Positions 1 through 8,114 of a stretch of DNA of 64,000 bases are shown piece by piece; the stretch's first letter is position 1, and each line of letters opens with the position of its first letter. Made by a program: the position numbers and the translations under genes. A model generated the notes under the pieces. It made no database searches. It saw nothing but the letters and a program-made list of their open reading frames with translations, and was not told the DNA's origin. This DNA comes from Reyranella sp. (GTDB taxonomy: Bacteria > Pseudomonadota > Alphaproteobacteria > Reyranellales > Reyranellaceae), in assembly GCF_030651995.1 (NCBI RefSeq), contig NZ_JAUSBN010000025.1, forward strand, positions 52,386-116,385. The letters are read 5' to 3'.

Positions 1-3
1 TCT

Positions 4-1593
4 GTGTCCGATGTGGCGGTCGCGCGTTATGCCAGCCTTTTCGAAGCCTCGCGGCGCCTGCTGACGGCTGCGTGCGCTGACGAATCCGTCGAGCAGAGTG
101 CTTCGGCCGAGCCGTCGTCCGCCACCGCCGGTCGATGCGGAGGCTACTTGTCGAAGTTGCTGGCAGCCTATCCGGGTCAATATTCGACCGCGCTGGTGAC
201 GGACGATCAGGGCGTTGCGCGATGCGCCAGCGATGCCAAGGCTCTCGGCATGTCATTTGCCGACCGGGACGTCTTTCAGAGGGCGCAGCTGGCCAAGGGG
301 CTTATCGTCGGCGATACGATCGCGAGCCGCATGACGCAGCACGCGATCATTCCCATTGCCGTTCCCATCATTCGTGACGGCACGTTCCGCGGCATGTGCG
401 CGGTGGGCATCCGGCTGCGGGCGTTGGCGCAGATGGCCGCCCAGGGGGAAGGCGCAGGCGGCACGGCGGTGGCGGTGGTTGACGGTTCCGGGGCTGCCCT
501 CGGCGGCGATGCGATGGCGCTGCGTCGGCTGCCGGTGCCGGCACGCCTGGTCGAGGCATTGACCGGCGGTCAGAGTACGTTCTCCGATTCCGGGCAGGAT
601 GGCTCCCTCTACGAGTTCCGGGTCCGGCCGGTTGGCGGCAACGCGCTCTTCGTCGTGGTGTCTGCACCCGTCGGCACCGATTCCCTGTCTTTAGCCGGAA
701 TCTGGGCGGGCTTTTTCCTCGTCGTGCTGGCGTCGATCGCCGTTCTTCTGGTGATCTGGTTCGGTGCCGACCGCTGGTGTGTCCGTCCTCTCAGGTACAT
801 CCAGGATTTCGCCGACAAGGTCGCTCGCGGCGAACACATCACCTTGTCACCGCGACAGCCCTGGTCCCCGGAAATGGCCTCGGTCGGGGCGGGCGTGACG
901 GCCATGGCGGAGGCCATCTCCAGCCGCGAGGCGGCCCTGCGCGCCAACCTCGAGCAGCGTGACCACATGCTTCGCGAGATTCATCATCGAGTGAAGAACA
1001 ACCTACAGATGATTTCGAGCCTGCTCAACCTCCAGGCCGGAGAGATCAGGTCGCCGCGTATTCGCCGCTTCTTCGGCGATGCGCAGAATCGCGTTCTCAC
1101 CTTGTCGATCCTGCACCGGCATCTCTACGAGCGATCGAGCTGGTCTCTGGTCGATTTCCAGCAGTTCATCAGCGATCTCGTGCGGCAGATATCGGTTGGC
1201 CGCGCGAGGGGCGATCAGCCGGCGCCTCGCTTTCATATCCGCGCCCCGATCATGGCGGTCGGCCCCGACACCGCCATTCCCATTGGCCTGATCGTCACGG
1301 AGGCGGTGAGCATTGCGCTCACCCATGACTTCAGCAGGGCGGCCACGCCGGAAATTCGCATCGAGACCAGTGAACGCGGCGAGGAGGTCCAACTCGTCAT
1401 CGAGGACAATGGCGTTGCCCGGGATGACGGCGCCGCGATCCCCGACGGGAAGGGTGGCTTTGCCCTCACCCTGATCCGCGGACTTGCCATGCAGCTGGGC
1501 GGCGAGGTTACCATTGAGCGCAAGCCCGAAGGCGGCAACAGGGTCATCGTCGTATTTCCGACGCCCGCGGCGGACGAGCCGGTAAATGCCTAG
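4..1593 (+). CDS. HisKA_2-type sensor histidine kinase, probably cut at its 5' end by the window edge
   Basis: A membrane sensor kinase; 529 residues are visible. Residues about 40-140 look like an extracytoplasmic PDC/Cache sensor, a membrane helix lies at about 232-254, a HAMP-like linker follows, and the H-box IHHRVKNNLQ is at 326-335 with probable phospho-histidine H328. The ATPase domain looks worn: where relatives have an N-box like NELVTNALKHAF, this protein has TEAVSIALTHDF (432-443), and the G2 box reads GGFALTL. No first membrane helix is present, and the frame is open to base 1, so the GTG at 4 is probably internal. The next kinase gene overlaps its end by 8 nt. Kinases of this class control the alphaproteobacterial general stress response; that role here is inference. 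No response regulator gene is visible. Confidence 0.8.
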   Translation: MSDVAVARYASLFEASRRLLTAACADESVEQSASAEPSSATAGRCGGYLSKLLAAYPGQYSTALVTDDQGVARCASDAKALGMSFADRDVFQRAQLAKGLIVGDTIASRMTQHAIIPIAVPIIRDGTFRGMCAVGIRLRALAQMAAQGEGAGGTAVAVVDGSGAALGGDAMALRRLPVPARLVEALTGGQSTFSDSGQDGSLYEFRVRPVGGNALFVVVSAPVGTDSLSLAGIWAGFFLVVLASIAVLLVIWFGADRWCVRPLRYIQDFADKVARGEHITLSPRQPWSPEMASVGAGVTAMAEAISSREAALRANLEQRDHMLREIHHRVKNNLQMISSLLNLQAGEIRSPRIRRFFGDAQNRVLTLSILHRHLYERSSWSLVDFQQFISDLVRQISVGRARGDQPAPRFHIRAPIMAVGPDTAIPIGLIVTEAVSIALTHDFSRAATPEIRIETSERGEEVQLVIEDNGVARDDGAAIPDGKGGFALTLIRGLAMQLGGEVTIERKPEGGNRVIVVFPTPAADEPVNA

Positions 1594-4153
1594 CCTTCTG
1601 CGATCGGCACGCTCGACTGGCGTCATTGCCGGCATCACCCTCGCCGTGCTGATCGCGACGGGCCTCATGTTGGCATTCACCCACTCCCAGTCGGCGGCGC
1701 GCCAGCAGCGCCTGGTCGTAGCCAACTACGTGACGATGGGGTTGATGCGCGAGATCGTGATCGCCGTGCAGGACGCCGAGATCGGGCTGCGCGGCTACCT
1801 GCTGACCGGCGACGTCACGAGCCTCGAACCTTACGAGCGCGCCCGCCTCAGGATCGAATCCAGTATGCGCCAGTTCGAGGCTGCGGTTGAGGGCGATTCC
1901 GACACGACGCGCCAGTTCCACGAATTCCGCGACGTCACGACACAGAAGTTCGACCAGCTGAACGCCACCGTGGGCGCCTACCAGCTTGACGGTCGCGAGG
2001 CTGCCCTGGCGCTCGATCGGACGGGCACAGGGCGGGCGATGCTCAGCCAGGTCAGGTTGCTCGGCGATACGCTCGTCGAAGGACAGAGGCTCCTGCTGGC
2101 GCGGCGCCTGACGGCCCTGCGATCGGAGCAGGAGCAGGCCGATAGATCCGGCCTGCTCGTCATGGGCGGGGCGTTCATCTGCCTGATCGTGGGCATTTAC
2201 ATCGTCGTGCGCAGCGCCGGGCGCCTGGAGCGCAGCCAGCATGCTCTCGCCGGCCGGTCACGCCTTCTCCAGGCGACTCTGGAGAGCCTGCGTGACCCCA
2301 TCTTCGTGATCGATGGCGAGCGGAGCGTTGTGGCGTGGAACGAGGCGTTCGCCAGGCTGGCGCAGTGGGAGCCGGGCAAGCAGGCACCGCCGACGCTGGA
2401 TCAGCTCCTGTCCGATCGCTCGGCTGCGACGCGGGCTCTTCTCCTGCCGCTCGATCTCGGCGGGGCTCCGTCCACGGGGCCCGCCGTGGTCCGCGTAGCG
2501 CATGACGGGCGGGACTACGAGATCTACCGCGGCGAAATGTCGGGCGGGGGCGCGGTCGTGCGGTGCGTCGACATCACTGAGAAGCTGCGTGATGAGGCTG
2601 CCCTTCGGCAGGGCCAGAAGATGGAAGCCACCGGCCAGCTCACCGGCGGCATGGCGCACGACTTCAACAACATCCTGCAGGTCATCCGGGCCAACCTTGA
2701 TTTGCTGAAGGGCGAGGCCGGGGACAATGCCGCGATGCTGTCGCGGGTGCAGAGCGCAACGGCAGCGGCCGACCGCGGCGCACGCCTCACCCAGCAGCTC
2801 CTGGCCTTCGCCCGCAGGCAACCGCTGACGCCGCAGCCCACGAACGTTGCCAGGCTGGTCGGCGATCTCGCCGACCTGATGCGTCATTCTCTGGGCGAGC
2901 GCATCGGCATCGAGCTCAAGCTGGCCGACGATCCCTGGAACGCCCGAATCGATGCCGGTCAGCTCGAAAATGCCATCCTCAACCTTGCGATCAATGCCCG
3001 CGATGCCATGCCGGACGGCGGCACCGTGCGAGTCGAAGTTTCCAATGCGACGCTAGACCGCCGCTATGCAGCGCTGCACCCCGATGTGACCCCCGGCCCC
3101 TATGTGCTGGTCGACGTGAGCGACACCGGGATCGGCATGCCGCCCGAAGTCGCGGCGCAGGCGTTCGATCCGTTCTTTACGACCAAGGGTGACGGCAAGG
3201 GCACGGGGCTTGGCCTCAGCATGGTCTATGGCTTCGTACGACAGTCGAACGGGCATATCCGGATCGACAGCGCGATCGGGCAGGGGACCAGCATCAAGCT
3301 CTATCTGCCGCGCACGGAGGATCCGGTCGTCGAGGAGTCGGAGGACCCGGTCAGTGCCGTGAGCGGCAGCGAGCGAATCCTCGTCGTGGAAGACAGCGAA
3401 GATGTCAGGCGCGCCGTCGTCGACATGCTGCAGGGGTGGGGCTATCGCGTCGAGGCTGCGGAGGATCCCGACGTGGCGGCGGCGATCCTGGAACGGGATT
3501 CCGCGTTCGATCTCCTGTTCACGGACATCGTGATGCCCGGCACGATAACTGCCGTCGAGCTTGCGCAACTGGCCCAGCGCCTGAAGCCTGGCATTGCCGT
3601 GCTTCTGACATCAGGATTCGCCCGCGGCCTGATCCCCGACCACACGCGGTCGGGCTACCCCATGCTAGCCAAGCCCTACACCAGCGAGGCGCTTTCGACG
3701 AAGCTGCGCAGTGTCCTTGCGAGTCGGCGGCCCCTGCTCGCGCCGCCCGCAATCGCTTCCGCCGAGGAGTTCGCGCCGCCATCGGTGGCCGAGGGTCGGG
3801 CGAGGCGGGTCCTGTTGGTGGAGGACGAGGTCCTGCTGCGAATGTCGACCACCGACATGCTGGAGCGGCTGGGGTGTTCGGTGGCCGGGGTCGGCAGCGG
3901 CGAGGCCGCCCTGGAACTCCTCGCCCAGAGCGGAGGCTATGACCTTCTGGTGACGGACGTGGGTTTGCCGGGGATGAGTGGCGAGGAACTCGCAGTCAAG
4001 GTGCGCGAAAAGTATCCCTTGCTGCCCGTCGTGATTGCCAGCGGCTACGGCCGTTCGGGCCTTCAAGGCGAGGGAATCCAGTTCATTTCCAAGCCGTACT
4101 CCTCGGTCGACCTGCAGCAGGCGCTCGACCATACCGCGCGACGGGTCGCCTGA
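1586..4153 (+). CDS. CHASE3-PAS hybrid sensor histidine kinase with two receiver domains
   Basis: An 855-residue hybrid kinase. Membrane helices at about 12-32 and 190-208 bracket a CHASE3-type sensor domain (about 35-185). A PAS-like domain follows (225-335), then HisKA with H-box GGMAHDFNN (H358), HATPase with intact N-box (NLAINARDAM) and G boxes (DTGIGM, GTGLGLSM), and two receiver domains with likely phospho-acceptors D647 (TDIVMPG) and D791 (TDVGLPGMSG). The second receiver also keeps the switch lysine in SKPY. The start overlaps the upstream kinase by 8 nt, so the two are probably co-translated and may work together. Unlike its neighbour it has all catalytic motifs. There is no DNA-binding output domain, so signals must leave through the receivers or an unlinked regulator. 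Confidence 0.92.
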   Translation: MPSLLRSARSTGVIAGITLAVLIATGLMLAFTHSQSAARQQRLVVANYVTMGLMREIVIAVQDAEIGLRGYLLTGDVTSLEPYERARLRIESSMRQFEAAVEGDSDTTRQFHEFRDVTTQKFDQLNATVGAYQLDGREAALALDRTGTGRAMLSQVRLLGDTLVEGQRLLLARRLTALRSEQEQADRSGLLVMGGAFICLIVGIYIVVRSAGRLERSQHALAGRSRLLQATLESLRDPIFVIDGERSVVAWNEAFARLAQWEPGKQAPPTLDQLLSDRSAATRALLLPLDLGGAPSTGPAVVRVAHDGRDYEIYRGEMSGGGAVVRCVDITEKLRDEAALRQGQKMEATGQLTGGMAHDFNNILQVIRANLDLLKGEAGDNAAMLSRVQSATAAADRGARLTQQLLAFARRQPLTPQPTNVARLVGDLADLMRHSLGERIGIELKLADDPWNARIDAGQLENAILNLAINARDAMPDGGTVRVEVSNATLDRRYAALHPDVTPGPYVLVDVSDTGIGMPPEVAAQAFDPFFTTKGDGKGTGLGLSMVYGFVRQSNGHIRIDSAIGQGTSIKLYLPRTEDPVVEESEDPVSAVSGSERILVVEDSEDVRRAVVDMLQGWGYRVEAAEDPDVAAAILERDSAFDLLFTDIVMPGTITAVELAQLAQRLKPGIAVLLTSGFARGLIPDHTRSGYPMLAKPYTSEALSTKLRSVLASRRPLLAPPAIASAEEFAPPSVAEGRARRVLLVEDEVLLRMSTTDMLERLGCSVAGVGSGEAALELLAQSGGYDLLVTDVGLPGMSGEELAVKVREKYPLLPVVIASGYGRSGLQGEGIQFISKPYSSVDLQQALDHTARRVA

Positions 4154-4187
4154 CGCTTTCGCGACGACGATTCCCCGCGCGACGGCT

Positions 4188-4213
4188 GCAACCCCCCACG
4201 ATTTTGTGGCGTT
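4188..4213 (+). promoter_or_regulatory. Putative EcfG-type promoter, copy 1
   Basis: GCAACC, a 16-nt spacer, then CGTT, ending 35 nt before the ATG at 4249. The known alphaproteobacterial general-stress promoter is GGAAC-N16/17-CGTT; this differs at one base. The same GCAACC-N16-CGTT form occurs at 4421, 7109 and 9161. Confidence 0.55.
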
Positions 4214-4248
4214 CATCTGTTGAGGATGGGGCAATCGTGGAGGGGATC

Positions 4249-4395
4249 ATGAAGTCCAAGCAAGCGTCCGAGACGTCGAACATGACTCAGGATCATTCGG
4301 ACCACGGTCCGCTGGCGGGTGAACTGATGGATCTCTACGTCGCCATGCTCATCGTCATACCAATCGCTTTGGTCCTTAAATCTCTCTGGGTCTGA
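4249..4395 (+). CDS. Small single-helix membrane protein (48 aa), unknown function
   Basis: The ATG at 4249 follows a good ribosome site (GGAGGGG). The product has a polar N-terminal half with two histidines (DHSDHG) and a C-terminal hydrophobic helix (LYVAMLIVIPIALVLKSLWV), so it is probably a tail-anchored inner-membrane peptide. An upstream in-frame start at 4204 would add 15 residues but has no ribosome site and sits inside the proposed promoter. A putative EcfG-type promoter precedes it and the next gene encodes a CsbD-like stress protein. I do not recognise a named family. Confidence 0.65.
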   Translation: MKSKQASETSNMTQDHSDHGPLAGELMDLYVAMLIVIPIALVLKSLWV

Positions 4396-4420
4396 AGGCC
4401 TGGGCGCCCGTGCGCGCCTG

Positions 4421-4446
4421 GCAACCTCGTGGGGTGCATGCCCGTT
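4421..4446 (+). promoter_or_regulatory. Putative EcfG-type promoter, copy 2
   Basis: GCAACC-N16-CGTT, ending 27 nt before the ATG of the CsbD-like gene at 4474. CsbD-family genes are classic general-stress genes, which fits the site. Confidence 0.6.
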
Positions 4447-4473
4447 GGCAGGACCCAATCAGGAGGGTTTTAT

Positions 4474-4794
4474 ATGCGTTCTATCGCCATTCTGGCGGCG
4501 TGTGCCGCCGTCGCCGTCGCTTCGGTGCCACTCGTCGCCGGAGCCCAGACGACCGCCCAGACCACGACGCAGAATGACGCCCAGACCATGTGGGAGAAGG
4601 TCAAGGGCAGCTGGAACCAGACCAAGGGTGCCGTGAAGGAGCAGTGGGGCGAGCTCACCGACGACGATCTGTTGGCCATCGAGGGGCGGCGCGACCAGCT
4701 CGTGGGCAAGATTCAAACGCGCTACGGGATTTCCCGTGAAGCCGCCGAGGCGCAGGTCGGCGCCTGGGAAAAGGGCCGCCTGAAGGACATGTGA
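4474..4794 (+). CDS. CsbD-like stress protein with an export signal
   Basis: A 106-residue protein. Residues 1-24 form a Sec signal peptide ending in VAGAQ. The rest is a CsbD-like domain, with the family's typical WEKVKGSWNQTKGAVKEQWG segment and the LTDDDLLAIEGRRDQLVGKIQ helix. The start ATG 4474 follows a strong AGGAGG box at 4461; the upstream in-frame GTG at 4429 would spoil the signal peptide. CsbD proteins are usually small cytoplasmic stress proteins of unknown biochemical role; here the signal peptide predicts a periplasmic location. The next secreted-protein gene starts 11 nt downstream and is probably in the same operon. Confidence 0.85.
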   Translation: MRSIAILAACAAVAVASVPLVAGAQTTAQTTTQNDAQTMWEKVKGSWNQTKGAVKEQWGELTDDDLLAIEGRRDQLVGKIQTRYGISREAAEAQVGAWEKGRLKDM

Positions 4795-4805
4795 GGAGCA
4801 CGGAG

Positions 4806-5414
4806 ATGAACCGGTACATCGTTCTCACAGCCGTGGCCGGCGCTCTGGCGCTGGCCACGATGAGCCCGGCGCTTGCCCAGGTGCCGGCCGCCCAGACTCC
4901 CGGCACGATCGGCGCCGGGGTCTCGGCCGACGGCGTGGCCCAGTTCAAGGACGAGCGGACCGGCAAGGTCTGGACGCCCGAGAACGTCAGCAAGGACAAT
5001 CAGACCCCGCAGCAGCAGGCGGCCATGCCGACCACCCCGGCCGACAAGGCGTTCGATCCGAACAGCCAGTCGGTCGCGACGCAAATCGTCGTGCAACGGC
5101 CGCGCGGCAACCTGATGGGAACGGTGCCCATCACCGCCGGCCCGACGGTGCCTGCGGTCGTGATCGATAGTCCGTGGTTGCAGGCCGTGCCGCAGCAGAA
5201 CTGGTTGTCCGTTCTCTATGTCACCAACAACAGCGCAAACGTCGTCGATCCGGTCGTCGGCTGTACGTTCACCAACGGTGGGCGTCCGGTTCAGGACACC
5301 CGCATCGTCCTGTCCCCGGCCGGCCCCGGTGAGCGCTGGGGCGTTCCTGTCTATGGGCCGCCAGTGTCCACGTTCGTCGATCGGGTGACCTGCCGTCTCC
5401 TGTCGCCGGCTTAA
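4806..5414 (+). CDS. Secreted protein of unknown function (202 aa)
   Basis: A signal peptide covers about residues 1-25 (hydrophobic core LTAVAGALALATMSPALAQ). The mature part is polar and Pro/Gln-rich in its first half. The second half (from about VPAVVIDSPW) looks like a small beta domain and has two cysteines (GCTF and VTCRL) that could form a disulfide. The ATG at 4806 is 11 nt after the CsbD-like gene and follows a GAGGAG-type ribosome site, so it is probably co-transcribed with it. A strong terminator hairpin follows. No recognised family; a periplasmic or surface role in stress is inference from location. Confidence 0.7.
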   Translation: MNRYIVLTAVAGALALATMSPALAQVPAAQTPGTIGAGVSADGVAQFKDERTGKVWTPENVSKDNQTPQQQAAMPTTPADKAFDPNSQSVATQIVVQRPRGNLMGTVPITAGPTVPAVVIDSPWLQAVPQQNWLSVLYVTNNSANVVDPVVGCTFTNGGRPVQDTRIVLSPAGPGERWGVPVYGPPVSTFVDRVTCRLLSPA

Positions 5415-5441
5415 CGGTCGCTTCTTCCGGCCAGCGAAGCG

Positions 5442-5483
5442 CGGGCCGGCCTTCCTGAAAGGGGAGGCCGGCCCGTTTCGTTT
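5442..5483 (+). terminator. Rho-independent terminator
   Basis: A perfect 11-bp GC stem (CGGGCCGGCCT at 5442 with AGGCCGGCCCG at 5465) and a short loop, followed by the T-rich tail TTTCGTTT. It closes the CsbD/secreted-protein operon. Confidence 0.85.
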
Positions 5484-5534
5484 GGGACCAAAGCGCGCTA
5501 CGGTCTCGCTTCGGGATGAAGGGAAAGATTTGAC

Positions 5535-7106
5535 ATGCGTAGCATTGGGTTGGGGCGTCGGACGGCACTGGCGGGCAGTGTCGCCATGGCGAGCGCTTCT
5601 TTGATTAGGCCTCGCGAGGCGCGGGCGGCCAAGGGACTGACGGTCGTCCTCGAATCCGAGGTGACGATCCTCGATCCGCACGCGACCACCGCCGCGATCA
5701 CCCGCACCTTCGGCACCCACGTCTTCGACACGCTCTTCGCCATGAACGACAAAGGCGAGATCAAGCCGCAGATGGTCGAGAGCTACGACAGCAGCCCCGA
5801 CAAGCTGACCTGGACGTTCGTCCTGCGGGACGGGCTGAAGTGGCATGATGGCAATCCGGTGACGGCCGAGGATTGCGTGGCCTCGCTCAAGCGCTGGTCG
5901 GTGCGCGATCCCCTCGGCAAGATGCTGATGGCGGATACGGCCTCACTGGAAGCGACGAATCCGAAAACCATCAAGTTCGTCCTGAGGCAGCCCTTTCCGC
6001 TGATCCTCGAGGTGCTGGGCAAGCCGAACGCGCCGCTGCCGGTGATGATGCCGGCCCGCCTGGCCGCGACTCCTGCCGACCAGCGTATTCCCGAGCCGAT
6101 CGGATCGGGTCCGTTCCGCTTCCTCAAGAACCAGTGGCGGCCTGGCGATTCCATGGTGCTGGAGCGCAACGCCGCCTATGTGCCACGCAAGGAAGCGCCG
6201 GATTTTCTGACCGGCGGGAAGAACGTGAAGATCGACCAACTCACCCTGCGCGTGATGCCGGACCCGTCGACCGGCGCAAACGCGCTGATCGCGGGCGAGA
6301 TCGACTACATGCAGTACCTGCCGTTCGACATGCTGCCGGTCCTGGAGAAGGAGAAGTCCGTCAAGCTTTTGGGCCTGGGCGGTATTCATCAGTTCCAGGG
6401 CAATTTCCGACTGAATCATGCTTTCCCGCCCTTCGACAATCCGGCGGTGCGCAAGGTCATGTGGAAGCTGGTCGACCCGAGCGCGACGCTGATGGCGATC
6501 GGCGTACCGGAGAAGTACCAGACCCAGAATTGCGCTTCGTTCTGGATGTGCGGCGCGCCGTTCTCGACGGATGCCGGCGCCGGCGGAAACAAGTTCGACC
6601 TCGCTGCCGCTCGGGCCGAGTTGAAGGCGTCCGGGTACAAGGGCGAGCCGGTCATTATCCTCGAAGTCGCCGGGTCGATCAGCCAGACCGCTTCGCAGGT
6701 GCTGGTCCAGAACATGAAGGACATCGGCTTCACCGTAGAGCAGCAGCCGCGCGACTGGCCGACTGTCCTTGCCCGTCGCGCCAAGAAGGACGGCTGGTCG
6801 ATGTTTCCGGTCTACTCGAACGGCACGGACATGTACTCGCCGCTCACGCACTTCTACATCGCGGCGACCTGCAACGACTTCCCGGGCTGGTCCTGCGACA
6901 ACCGTATTCCCGACCTGCTGAAGGCCTACACGCGGGCCAGCACGCTCGAGGAACGCCGAAAGATCGCTGCCGACATCCAAGTGCTCGCCTATGATCTGGT
7001 CCCGGCCGTGATGTGGGGGCAGTTCACGAGGCCCGCCGGATATCGCAGCGACCTGAAAAACCTCATCCAGTCGTCCTACCCCATGTTCTGGGAAGTCGAC
7101 CGCTAG
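5535..7106 (+). CDS. ABC transporter substrate-binding protein, oligopeptide/nickel type (SBP family 5)
   Basis: A 523-residue periplasmic solute-binding protein. The N-terminus (GLGRRTALAGS followed by a hydrophobic stretch and a cut near REARA) looks like a Tat-type signal. The mature chain has SBP_bac_5 marks: the opening VVLESEVTILDPHATT, the block FVLRDGLKWHDGNPVTAEDC, and the late segment on peptide-like ligands. Proteins of this family bind peptides, opines or metal chelates for import. No permease or ATPase genes are next to it, so it is an orphan in this window and its ligand cannot be named. It lies between a terminator and a putative stress promoter, so it is probably a single-gene transcript. 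Confidence 0.9.
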   Translation: MRSIGLGRRTALAGSVAMASASLIRPREARAAKGLTVVLESEVTILDPHATTAAITRTFGTHVFDTLFAMNDKGEIKPQMVESYDSSPDKLTWTFVLRDGLKWHDGNPVTAEDCVASLKRWSVRDPLGKMLMADTASLEATNPKTIKFVLRQPFPLILEVLGKPNAPLPVMMPARLAATPADQRIPEPIGSGPFRFLKNQWRPGDSMVLERNAAYVPRKEAPDFLTGGKNVKIDQLTLRVMPDPSTGANALIAGEIDYMQYLPFDMLPVLEKEKSVKLLGLGGIHQFQGNFRLNHAFPPFDNPAVRKVMWKLVDPSATLMAIGVPEKYQTQNCASFWMCGAPFSTDAGAGGNKFDLAAARAELKASGYKGEPVIILEVAGSISQTASQVLVQNMKDIGFTVEQQPRDWPTVLARRAKKDGWSMFPVYSNGTDMYSPLTHFYIAATCNDFPGWSCDNRIPDLLKAYTRASTLEERRKIAADIQVLAYDLVPAVMWGQFTRPAGYRSDLKNLIQSSYPMFWEVDR

Positions 7107-7108
7107 GA

Positions 7109-7134
7109 GCAACCGTCAACGCGCTCGCCTCGTT
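7109..7134 (+). promoter_or_regulatory. Putative EcfG-type promoter, copy 3
   Basis: GCAACC-N16-CGTT beginning 3 nt after the stop of the binding-protein gene and ending 33 nt before the GNAT gene. It overlaps an 8-bp inverted repeat (ACGCGCTC at 7119, GAGCGCGT at 7142), which may be a weak terminator for the upstream gene. Confidence 0.6.
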
Positions 7135-7166
7135 GCGGGGTGAGCGCGTCCCACGACAGGTGAAAT

Positions 7167-7436
7167 ATGACCGTCACTCACAATGTCGCACAGCAGCGGT
7201 ACGAGCTACCGGTCGAGCATGGCCTGGCGATTGCCGTTTATCGCGAGCAGGGAGACGCGCGGGTCTTCACCCACACCGAAGTGCCGCCGGAAGACGAAGG
7301 CAAGGGTATCGGTGCGCGGATCGTGAAGGCCGCGCTCGAGGATACGCGCAACCAGGGTTTCAGGATCGTTCCGGCCTGCAGCTTCGTCGTCGCCTATGTG
7401 CGGCGTCATCCCGAGTTCGACGACAGCAACCGCTGA
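7167..7436 (+). CDS. Small GNAT-fold N-acetyltransferase-like protein (YidJ/NATD1 type)
   Basis: An 89-residue single-domain protein. It matches the minimal GNAT group: the central strand VFTHTEVPPEDEGKGIGARI carries the acetyl-CoA pyrophosphate loop (GKGIGARI), followed by a helix and the C-terminal RIVPACSFVVAYVRRHPEF segment with the family's conserved cysteine and YxRRHPE ending. The family is thought to acetylate or bind small substrates, but the target is unknown. The ATG at 7167 follows CGACAGGTG. A putative stress promoter sits just upstream, and the gene converges with the DUF2177 gene one base away. Confidence 0.85.
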   Translation: MTVTHNVAQQRYELPVEHGLAIAVYREQGDARVFTHTEVPPEDEGKGIGARIVKAALEDTRNQGFRIVPACSFVVAYVRRHPEFDDSNR

Positions 7437-7832
7437 TCAGGGCCTCACGACCAGGAATGTCGCCAGCGTCACTGCCGCGGTGACCGCAGCCCCCCAGGCG
7501 AGATCCACCGCGCTGACGGCCATCGGCCAGCCCCGCAGCGTCGCGAGATTCGTGAGGTCGTACGCCGCATAAACGCAAAAGCCGAAGAGTCCTCCGTAGA
7601 GAAGGGCGCTCGACCAGGTGCCTGCAGCCAGGGCGAGTTGCACCGGGAAGACCGCGATTCCTGCCGCATGGACGACATAGAACAGGATGGCGATGCTCCA
7701 GATCGGTTTGTCCAGGAGCAGATGACCAAGTCGCGCTTTGTAGAATTCGCGGCTGACGACGCCGAGCCACAATGCGTCGAGAATCGCCAGGACGACGAGC
7801 GCGACGAGGTAGCTGAGCATCAGGGTTTTCAT
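7437..7832 (-). CDS. DUF2177 family membrane protein
   Basis: A 131-residue integral membrane protein with about four helices. It shows the DUF2177 features: the opening helix with LDALWLGVVSREFYK, the loop LGHLLLDKPIW, and the block FGFCVYAAYDLTNLATLRGWP. Function is unknown in the family. Its ATG at 7832 is 9 nt after the stop of a 43-residue membrane peptide gene, so the two form an operon on the reverse strand. The stop codon lies directly against the stop of the GNAT gene on the other strand. Confidence 0.9.
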   Translation of the reverse strand: MKTLMLSYLVALVVLAILDALWLGVVSREFYKARLGHLLLDKPIWSIAILFYVVHAAGIAVFPVQLALAAGTWSSALLYGGLFGFCVYAAYDLTNLATLRGWPMAVSAVDLAWGAAVTAAVTLATFLVVRP

Positions 7833-7841
7833 GAAGAAAGC

Positions 7842-7973
7842 TTACTGGGTGAGAAAGTACCAGGCCAGTGCCATGCCTCCGGCGGCGCCGATGAAGGAGA
7901 CGATGAGAACGGTGATGACGCGTCCAGTGACGACGCCACCGCGGGCTTCGGTCGGGGTAACTTCGGACTGCAT
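7842..7973 (-). CDS. 43-residue single-helix membrane peptide
   Basis: A short open frame starting at ATG 7973, with a GGAG ribosome site 9-12 nt upstream. The product begins MQSEVTPTEARGGVVTGR, then has a glycine-rich membrane helix (VITVLIVSFIGAAGGMALAW) and ends YFLTQ. Codon use matches the neighbours. It is 9 nt ahead of the DUF2177 gene, and a putative EcfG-type promoter lies 40 nt upstream. It belongs to no family I can name; its operon position suggests a partner or regulator of the DUF2177 protein. Confidence 0.6.
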   Translation of the reverse strand: MQSEVTPTEARGGVVTGRVITVLIVSFIGAAGGMALAWYFLTQ

Positions 7974-8012
7974 GAGGGTCGCTCCAGGGTTGGGGCCTTA
8001 GGTTGGTTCCTC

Positions 8013-8037
8013 AACGCCTCGCTTCCGGCTGGGTTGC
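8013..8037 (-). promoter_or_regulatory. Putative EcfG-type promoter, copy 4 (reverse strand)
   Basis: Read on the reverse strand: GCAAC-N16-CGTT, about 40 nt upstream of the 43-residue peptide gene. The spacer is one base shorter than in the other copies but inside the known 16-17 range. Confidence 0.45.
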
Positions 8038-8114
8038 CCCGGCGGTAATCCGCGCTCATGCGCCGACGTTTGCCGCACACCACCTGCCAATGTGCAAAAA
8101 AGGGTGCGGAGCCG

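Noticed and set aside
7119..7149. An 8-bp inverted repeat as a full terminator
   Set aside because: No T run follows, and it overlaps a putative promoter; mentioned only with that promoter.
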